Positions 1 to 5,374 of a DNA stretch of 6,775 nt are shown piece after piece (the first letter of the stretch is position 1; each line of letters starts with the position of its first letter). This DNA is from HGM04593 sp964423665. GTDB taxonomy: Bacteria > Bacteroidota > Bacteroidia > Bacteroidales > Bacteroidaceae. Position numbers and translations under genes: made by a program. Location: NCBI GenBank assembly GCA_964423665.1, contig CAYRFX010000096.1, positions 1-6,775 on the forward strand. The letters are read 5' to 3'. The notes under the pieces are model-generated. The model saw nothing but the letters and a program-made list of their open reading frames with translations. It searched no databases and was not told the DNA's origin.

Positions 1-1628
1 GGTCCTCTATCACAAACTACGGTGCCAACGGTTACACCTATGGTGAGGTGGCAGCGAAGATTGCGAAAACACACCTGCTTTTTGATAAGTATGGTATTAA
101 GAAAGGCGATCATGTGGCGATATGCGCCCGCAACTCGGCAGAGTGGTGCATAACATTCTTGGCTATAACATCTTATGGTGCAGTGGCTGTACCTTTACTT
201 GCAGATTTCCTGCCTCGTAATATAGCCGAGCTTGCCAATATCTCGGACAGCCGCCTGCTTATAATAGATAAGAACATACGCACAGCGTTGGAGCGCGAAA
301 ATCTTATGGACGATTTTGCAGCTTATGAAAAAGTTGGTGGAATAGTCGATATTGTAAATCTTTCAACTATAAACACTTGTGGTTCATCTGTTGAAGTTTC
401 TGTTGAAGAGCTTGACAAGGCTTTTGAGGCTCAATATCCCCAAGGTTTCACTGTTGCCGATTTCCATATTGAGGCAGGTGCGCTCGATGATATCTCTGTT
501 ATCAGCTATACTTCGGGTACAAGTTCATCTCCCAAGGGCGTTATGCTGCCTGCGAAGTCCCTGTCGGGTAACCTGGAGCAGGCTCGCAAGTTGGTGCCCA
601 TCAACGAAGATGAGGAGAATACATCTCTTTCAATATTGCCTTTGGCACATATTTTTGGTCTTGCGTTCGATTTTATATTCCTTTTCTCATGCGCATGCCA
701 CATTCACATATTCACAGAACGCCCCGTGCCTGCACGTTTGCTTAAGGCATTGAGCGATGTGAAGCCCGGTATCTTCCTCACAGTCCCCTTGTTAGTGGAG
801 AAAATATTCCGTTCTAAGGTAATTCCCACCCTCAACAAGCCTATGATGAAGTTCCTCACAGCAATTCCCTGGGTGCGTCAGGCAATCTTCAAGAAGGTGC
901 GCTCAAGCATTCTAAATGCATTTGGCGGCAATCTTGGCAAATTCGGTTTCTTCATTGGTGGCGCAGCTATCAGCCGTGATGTGGATAAAGTGATGCAGAG
1001 AGTAAAAATCCCTTATGCTGTGGGTTACGGAATGACCGAGTGTGGTCCGCTTATCAGTTATAAAGGTTATGCACACCCCTCGTTGGGTGAAAGAGGCGGT
1101 ATCACCTCTCCCACTCTCGAATTCCGCATAGATTCCAATGCTCCGTCACGCGTTCCCGGTGAAATACAGGTTCGTGGCGATGTTGTAACAGTGGGATATT
1201 ACAAAAACGAAGAGGCAACAAGGGCTTCTTTCACATCTGATGGCTGGTTGAAAACCGGTGATATGGGTATTCAGGACCGCACAGGTGCTGTGTATATCAA
1301 GGGACGTTGCAAGAATATGATTCTCACAGGAAGCGGGCAGAATATCTATCCCGAGGAGATTGAGGATATGATAAACCGCTTGCCCTATGTGATGGAATCG
1401 CTTGTTGTTGGTCGCAAACACTCCATAATTGCAATGGTGGTTGTGGATAAAGATGCTGCCAAGGCTGCCGGCGTGAGCGAAAGCGATGCTGTTGCTCTCA
1501 TTGAAAAGAATGTTCTTGCTCTCAACGAGAACCTTCCTTTATACAGCCAGATAAGTCGCTGCGAGATGCGTCAGGAGCCCTTTGAAAAGACTCCCAAGCT
1601 GAGTATTAAAAGATTTATGTACAATTAA
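1..1628 (+). CDS. AMP-forming acyl-CoA ligase, array copy 1 (5' partial)
   Basis: The frame is open from the window edge, with the first complete codon at base 3 and a TAA stop at 1626-1628, giving 541 visible residues. The GTG at 48 is not the start: the upstream codons read SSITNYGAN, which aligns with residues 19-27 of copy 2, so about 18 codons are missing. Motifs in order are the ATP-binding P-loop YTSGTSSSPKGVML (from base 507), LPLAHIFG, GYGMTECGPL (tyrosine codon at 1026, glutamate at 1038), TGDMG (aspartate at 1260), GRCKN (from 1302), GQNIYPEEIE, and C-terminal TPKLSIKRFMY with the expected catalytic lysine. The family activates a carboxylate with ATP and usually transfers it to CoA. 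No signal peptide or membrane segment is seen, so a cytosolic or peripheral location is inferred. Copy 2 follows after 11 bp, implying co-transcription. The loop after YGMTE is unlike that of the other copies. Family is confident; substrate is unknown. Confidence 0.93.
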   Translation, partial: SSITNYGANGYTYGEVAAKIAKTHLLFDKYGIKKGDHVAICARNSAEWCITFLAITSYGAVAVPLLADFLPRNIAELANISDSRLLIIDKNIRTALERENLMDDFAAYEKVGGIVDIVNLSTINTCGSSVEVSVEELDKAFEAQYPQGFTVADFHIEAGALDDISVISYTSGTSSSPKGVMLPAKSLSGNLEQARKLVPINEDEENTSLSILPLAHIFGLAFDFIFLFSCACHIHIFTERPVPARLLKALSDVKPGIFLTVPLLVEKIFRSKVIPTLNKPMMKFLTAIPWVRQAIFKKVRSSILNAFGGNLGKFGFFIGGAAISRDVDKVMQRVKIPYAVGYGMTECGPLISYKGYAHPSLGERGGITSPTLEFRIDSNAPSRVPGEIQVRGDVVTVGYYKNEEATRASFTSDGWLKTGDMGIQDRTGAVYIKGRCKNMILTGSGQNIYPEEIEDMINRLPYVMESLVVGRKHSIIAMVVVDKDAAKAAGVSESDAVALIEKNVLALNENLPLYSQISRCEMRQEPFEKTPKLSIKRFMYN

Positions 1629-1639
1629 TCTGTTGAAAA

Positions 1640-3310
1640 ATGAAACACTTTTTGTCTTATATAAACGATGCCATCAAGGCAAACTGGGAAAAGCCCGCAT
1701 TAACCAATTATGGTGCCAACACCATGGCTTATGGCGATGTTGCAACAGGAATCGAGAAACTGCATATTCTTTTTGAGAAGTGTGGTATTGAAAAAGGTGA
1801 AAAAGTTGCTGTTTGTGCCCGTAGCCAGGCAGAGTGGTGCGTAGCCTATCTTGCAGTAGTATCTTACGATGCTGTGGTGGTGCCACTGTTGCCCGATTTT
1901 AACCCTCAGAATGTTGCCGACCTTGTCAAAATGTCCGATAGCCGCCTGCTCATGGTTGATAAAACCGTTCTTGGCGGTCTCAAACGCGATAATATCATTC
2001 CCCAATTTGCCTCTATTGATGGCTTTTGCGGTATTGTAGATGTTGTAGGCATGCAGGTGCATGAGAACTGCGGCGGCAAGCTCGATAATATTAAAGAGGA
2101 GGTTGAAAATCTCTTTGCAATCCGTTTCCCTGCCGGTGTAACACCCGATAAGGTGGATTATTCAAAGGATAATTTAGACGCTTTGGCGGTAATCAGTTAC
2201 ACATCGGGAACTAGTGCGTCGTCTAAGGGCGTAATGCTGTCGGCGCGTGCTTTGTCCGAGAATGTGGAGTTTGCACGCAATAATATCACGGCAAAAAATA
2301 CCGATTCGGTGCTCTCAATCCTTCCTTTGGCACATATCTTTGGTCAAGTGTTCGATTTCTTGTTCCCGATATCTTCGGGCTCGCACATTAATATTTTCAC
2401 CGAGAGACCAGTCCCGGCACGCTTGTTGAAGGCTCTTGCCGAGATTAAACCTTTTATGTTCCTCACCGTGCCGCTCCTTATAGAGAAAATATTCCGCTCA
2501 AAAATAATGCCACAATTGCAAAAGCCTGTAATGAAGGTGTTGCTGGCAATTCCCGGGATCAACTCTTTTATCCTTGGCAAAGTGCGCTCAAAATTGGTTG
2601 AGATATTCGGCGGTAATCTTCGCCGTGGAGTTATCATTGGTGGTGCGGCTCTCAACAAAGATGTTGAGATGCTTATGAAAAAGATGAAATTCCCATATTG
2701 TGTGGGATACGGCATGACCGAATGCGCTCCTCTCATCAGTTACAACTCATGGGAAACCTTTATTACCCGTTCGTGTGGAAAGGTTGCTCGCCCCGGTGTA
2801 GATGTACGCATAGACTCTAACAACCCTGTGAGAGTTCCCGGCGAGATACAGGTTAAGGGTCCTTCTGTTATGCAAGGTTACTACAAGAATACCGAGGCTA
2901 CAAAGGCTGCCTTCACTGCCGATGGCTGGTTGCGCACCGGTGATATGGGTACAATGGACCGAAAAGAAAATATCTTTATCAAAGGTCGTTGCAAGAATAT
3001 GATTCTCACCGCCAATGGGCAGAACATCTATCCCGAGGAGATTGAAGAGTTGATAAACGCTCTTCCCTATGTGATGGAGTCTCTCATTGTGGGGCGTAAA
3101 CACTCATTAGTTGCATTGGTTGTGATAAACCCCGATGCAGTTAAAGAGGCAGGCATTTCGCTCGAGGAGGCACAGGTGTCGGTAGAGCAGGGGGTTGCCG
3201 CTCTTAACGCAAAACTCCCATCATATAGCCAAATAAATCGTTGCGAGATTCGTAACAGCCAGTTTGAGAAAACTCCCAAGATGAGCATAAAACGATTTAT
3301 GTATAACTGA
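1640..3310 (+). CDS. AMP-forming acyl-CoA ligase, array copy 2 (complete)
   Basis: Complete 556-residue protein, a usual length for bacterial long-chain acyl-CoA synthetases. The ATG at 1640 is supported by the shared N-terminus MKHFLSYI (MKHYLSYI in copy 3, MKHFLYHI in copy 4). No Shine-Dalgarno precedes it, only A-rich sequence, as is common in Bacteroidota. The large N-terminal adenylation domain carries the P-loop YTSGTSASSKGVML (residues 187-200), LPLAHIFGQ, FMFLTVPLLIEKIF, IIGGAAL, YGMTE (357-361) and TGD (aspartate 435). The small C-terminal domain begins near GRCKN (449-453) and ends TPKMSIKRFMYN, where K551 is the expected catalytic lysine. In the P-loop, the proline before the invariant KG is serine. 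The expected reaction is carboxylate plus ATP plus CoA to acyl-CoA, AMP and PPi; transfer to an acyl carrier protein is an alternative. The 11-bp gap to copy 1 indicates one operon. A strong hairpin starts right after the TGA stop. Closest paralogue is copy 3. Confidence 0.95.
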   Translation: MKHFLSYINDAIKANWEKPALTNYGANTMAYGDVATGIEKLHILFEKCGIEKGEKVAVCARSQAEWCVAYLAVVSYDAVVVPLLPDFNPQNVADLVKMSDSRLLMVDKTVLGGLKRDNIIPQFASIDGFCGIVDVVGMQVHENCGGKLDNIKEEVENLFAIRFPAGVTPDKVDYSKDNLDALAVISYTSGTSASSKGVMLSARALSENVEFARNNITAKNTDSVLSILPLAHIFGQVFDFLFPISSGSHINIFTERPVPARLLKALAEIKPFMFLTVPLLIEKIFRSKIMPQLQKPVMKVLLAIPGINSFILGKVRSKLVEIFGGNLRRGVIIGGAALNKDVEMLMKKMKFPYCVGYGMTECAPLISYNSWETFITRSCGKVARPGVDVRIDSNNPVRVPGEIQVKGPSVMQGYYKNTEATKAAFTADGWLRTGDMGTMDRKENIFIKGRCKNMILTANGQNIYPEEIEELINALPYVMESLIVGRKHSLVALVVINPDAVKEAGISLEEAQVSVEQGVAALNAKLPSYSQINRCEIRNSQFEKTPKMSIKRFMYN

Positions 3311-3359
3311 TTACAGTTCTCCCCCTTCGCATTCAGATGCAAGGGGGAGAGTTCTGTAA
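3311..3359 (+). terminator. Long GC-rich hairpin after copy 2, possible terminator or mRNA-processing element
   Basis: The hairpin begins at the base after the copy 2 stop codon. The outer stem is TTACAG (3311-3316) with CTGTAA (3354-3359). The inner stem is TCTCCCCCTT (3318-3327) with AAGGGGGAGA (3341-3350), and the apex is GCAT (3329-3332) with ATGC (3337-3340) closing a TCAG loop. Small bulges lie at 3328 and 3352-3353. The stem is long and stable, but it is followed by AAAGGGTATT rather than a T-tract, so it is not a standard intrinsic terminator. It may instead cause pausing or partial termination, or protect the 3' end of the copy 1-2 message. Confidence 0.55.
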
Positions 3360-3365
3360 AGGGTA

Positions 3366-3393
3366 TTGCGGTGTAAATATTGTATAAAGTTTG
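3366..3393 (+). promoter_or_regulatory. Weak candidate promoter for copy 3
   Basis: TTG (3366-3368) is followed 17 bp later by TAAAGTTTG (3385-3393), which resembles the Bacteroides -7 element TAnnTTTG but has one extra spacer base. The 17-bp spacing is also shorter than the usual 19-21. The site lies in the AT-rich part of the 121-bp spacer, after the hairpin and 38 bp before the copy 3 start. Position and composition fit, but the motif match is poor; read-through from copies 1-2 is an equal explanation. Confidence 0.25.
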
Positions 3394-3431
3394 CTAAATA
3401 AATTAAATATAATTATAAAGCTATTTGTAAA

Positions 3432-5105
3432 ATGAAACACTATTTGTCCTACATTGACGAGGCAATCAAAAACAACTGGAATCGCCCCGCACTGACTAAT
3501 TATGGTGCAAACACACTTACTTACGGTGTTGTTGCATCGGAGATTGAGAAAATGCACATTCTTTTTGAAAAGTGTGGCATAGAAAAAGGCGAAAAAATTG
3601 CCCTTTGTGCCCGCAGTCAGGCAGAGTGGTGTGTAGCCTATCTTGCTGTGGTTACATACGATGCCGTAGTTGTTCCGCTATTACCCGATTTTCTCCCACA
3701 GAACGTTGCCGACCTCACACGCTTGTCCGATAGTCGTCTGCTTTTGGTTGATAAAGCCGTTCTTGGCGGTCTCACCCGCGACAATATCATTCCGCAATTT
3801 GCAGCCATCGATGGCTTCTGCGGTATTGTAGATGTTGTAGGTATGCAGGTGCATGAAAGCTGCGGCGGCAAGCTCGATGGCATCAACGAAGAGGTGGAAA
3901 AGGCTTTTGCAGCCCGTTTCCCCAATGGCGTTACCGCCAAGCGCATCAATTATGCAAGAAACAATTTCGATGCATTGTCGGTTATCAGCTACACATCGGG
4001 CACAAGTGCTTCACCCAAAGGTGTTATGCTCACAGCCCGCTCGCTCTCTTCCAATATTGAGTATGCCCGCGAGCACATGAAAGCCAATAGCGAAGATTCA
4101 ATCATATCGATTCTCCCCATGGCTCATATCTTTGGGCAGGTGTTCGATTTTCTCTTCCCCTTCTCGGCGGGTTCGCACGTTAATATCTTTACCGAAAAAC
4201 CTATCCCTGTTCGTCTCTTGAAGGCGATAGCCGATGTTAAACCTTTTATGTTCCTCACAGTTCCCCTTCTTGTTGAGAAAATCTTCCGCTTGAAGGTTAT
4301 GCCCCAGTTGCAGAAACCCATTATGAGGGTGCTGCTTGCAATCCCCGGTATCAATTCGTTGATATGCGGCAAGGTGCGTGCAAAACTTGTTGAGACTTTC
4401 GGCGGTAAAGTGGAAAAGGGTGGTATTATCATCGGCGGAGCTGCAGTGAGCAAAGATGTGGAGAAGGTTATGCAGATGATAAAGTTCCCCTATTGTGTGG
4501 GCTACGGAATGACCGAGTGTGCTCCTCTTGTCAGCTACAAGGAGTGGGCAGGCTTTGTTATGCGTTCATGCGGAGCTACCGCTCACCCGGGTGTTGATGT
4601 GCGTATAGATTCAGAAAATCCCGCAACGGTACCCGGCGAGATTCAGGTAAAAGGCGATTCTGTGATGGTTGGCTATTATAAGAATGAAGAGGCAACGGCA
4701 GCCGCTTTTACTGCCGACGGTTGGTTGCGCACCGGTGATATGGGCACAATAGATAAAAACGAGAATATCTTTATCAAAGGTCGTTGCAAGAATATGATTC
4801 TCACAACCAACGGGCAGAATATATATCCCGAGGAGATTGAAGAGCTTGTAAACCAATTACCTATGGTTATGGAGTCTTTGGTTGTCGGTCGCAAGCATGG
4901 TCTTGCTGCCCTCATAGTTCCCAACCCCGATGCCGTTGCTGAGGCGGGTCTCTCTCCCGAGATGTTGCAAAAGACCATGGAGGAGAACCTCTTTGCTCTG
5001 AACAACCAGTTGCCCGCATATAGCAAGCTCACCATTTGCGAGCTTATGAAAGAGCCTTTTGAAAAGACACCAAAGCTGAGTATCAAGAGATTTATGTACA
5101 AATAA
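3432..5105 (+). CDS. AMP-forming acyl-CoA ligase, array copy 3 (complete)
   Basis: Complete 557-residue protein. The ATG at 3432 is fixed by the shared N-terminus (MKHYLSYIDEAIK) and preceded by TTTGTAAA rather than a Shine-Dalgarno. The P-loop is YTSGTSASPKGVML (187-200), which keeps the proline that copy 2 lost. It is followed by LPMAHIFGQ, FMFLTVPLLVEKIF, IIIGGAA, YGMTE (358-362), TGD (aspartate 436), GRCKN (450-454), GQNIYPEEIEE and C-terminal TPKLSIKRFMYK with K552 as the expected catalytic lysine. The predicted role is ATP-dependent activation of a fatty or other acyl acid to an acyl-CoA; chain length cannot be inferred. It is clearly the sister of copy 2, including stretches that match at silent codon positions. 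It is separated from copy 2 by a hairpin-containing spacer and closed by a strong terminator 29 bp after its stop, so it is the last gene of the copy 1-3 unit or is transcribed alone. Confidence 0.95.
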   Translation: MKHYLSYIDEAIKNNWNRPALTNYGANTLTYGVVASEIEKMHILFEKCGIEKGEKIALCARSQAEWCVAYLAVVTYDAVVVPLLPDFLPQNVADLTRLSDSRLLLVDKAVLGGLTRDNIIPQFAAIDGFCGIVDVVGMQVHESCGGKLDGINEEVEKAFAARFPNGVTAKRINYARNNFDALSVISYTSGTSASPKGVMLTARSLSSNIEYAREHMKANSEDSIISILPMAHIFGQVFDFLFPFSAGSHVNIFTEKPIPVRLLKAIADVKPFMFLTVPLLVEKIFRLKVMPQLQKPIMRVLLAIPGINSLICGKVRAKLVETFGGKVEKGGIIIGGAAVSKDVEKVMQMIKFPYCVGYGMTECAPLVSYKEWAGFVMRSCGATAHPGVDVRIDSENPATVPGEIQVKGDSVMVGYYKNEEATAAAFTADGWLRTGDMGTIDKNENIFIKGRCKNMILTTNGQNIYPEEIEELVNQLPMVMESLVVGRKHGLAALIVPNPDAVAEAGLSPEMLQKTMEENLFALNNQLPAYSKLTICELMKEPFEKTPKLSIKRFMYK

Positions 5106-5134
5106 AGAAAGATTGTAGATTATTTTAATTGGAA

Positions 5135-5169
5135 GGTGGGTAAGCTTTGTGCTTATCCGCCTTTTTTTT
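5135..5169 (+). terminator. Intrinsic (rho-independent) terminator after copy 3
   Basis: GGTGGGTAAGC (5135-5145) pairs with GCTTATCCGCC (5151-5161) over 11 bp, including two G-U pairs, around the loop TTTGT. Eight consecutive T residues follow (5162-5169). It lies 29 bp beyond the copy 3 stop codon and has the textbook form, so it should end transcription of the upstream copies and separate them from copy 4. Confidence 0.88.
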
Positions 5170-5198
5170 GCTTAATTTTAGCCCTAAATGTAAATTTG
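5167..5198 (+). promoter_or_regulatory. Bacteroidota-type promoter candidate upstream of copy 4
   Basis: TTTG (5167-5170) and TAAATTTG (5191-5198) are separated by 20 bp. This matches the Bacteroides primary sigma consensus (-33 TTTG, 19-21 bp, -7 TAnnTTTG) at every defined position. The -33 element is formed by the end of the terminator T-tract plus the next G. Transcription would start near 5205, leaving an untranslated leader of about 170 bases before copy 4. The motif is short and the region is AT-rich, so a chance match is possible. Confidence 0.6.
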
Positions 5199-5240
5199 TG
5201 TTAAATATTGCATCTATAATTACCGTTTCTATTAGAAAAA

Positions 5241-5267
5241 TTGCACAAGACGGGTTAATTTGTGCAA
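5241..5267. repeat. Inverted repeat TTGCACAA-N11-TTGTGCAA
   Basis: Two perfect 8-bp arms (5241-5248 and 5260-5267) flank an 11-base spacer. The repeat lies in the predicted leader, about 108 bp before the copy 4 start and about 35 bases after the predicted transcription start. It could be an operator for a dimeric regulator or a weak RNA hairpin. There is no T-tract after it, so it is not a terminator. It does not recur elsewhere in the window that I can see. Confidence 0.45.
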
Positions 5268-5273
5268 AGAATC

Positions 5274-5304
5274 TTTGCTGTTTTGAAAAAAATACAGATA
5301 TTTG
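5274..5304 (+). promoter_or_regulatory. Second, weaker promoter candidate for copy 4
   Basis: TTTG (5274-5277) and GATATTTG (5297-5304) are 19 bp apart. The -7 box matches five of the six defined positions of TAnnTTTG (first T is G). It would give a leader of about 60 bases, a more ordinary length than from the upstream candidate. It lies just downstream of the inverted repeat. The two sites could be alternative promoters, or one may be a chance match in AT-rich DNA. Confidence 0.3.
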
Positions 5305-5374
5305 CAGCCGAAAAATAAAAAGATGCCTATATTAGCAAAACAATTAAAATAATCTCATACAATCTTTTTATAAC

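Noticed and set aside
48..50. GTG at 48 as the start of copy 1
   Set aside because: The frame stays open to the window edge and the upstream codons align with residues 19 onward of the other copies, so the true start lies before the window.
379..753. Alternative-frame + strand ORFs inside copies 1-4
   Set aside because: They overlap ligase coding sequence that has intact motifs in the main frame; similar shadow frames appear at matching places in other copies.
2344..2736. Minus-strand ORFs opposite the ligase genes, the longest about 141 codons (4676-5101), plus this one
   Set aside because: Each lies wholly or almost wholly antisense to a strongly conserved ligase gene, several recur at equivalent positions in different copies as expected for shadows of paralogues, and none shows a known domain.
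5255..5262. TTAATTTG as a further -7 promoter box
   Set aside because: It has no TTTG or TTG at 19-21 bp upstream, and it overlaps the right arm of the inverted repeat, which accounts for part of it.
5147..5335. 62-codon + strand ORF in the spacer before copy 4
   Set aside because: It starts inside the terminator loop, runs through the T-tract and candidate promoter, has a low-complexity cysteine- and lysine-rich product with no recognisable domain, and no supporting start context.
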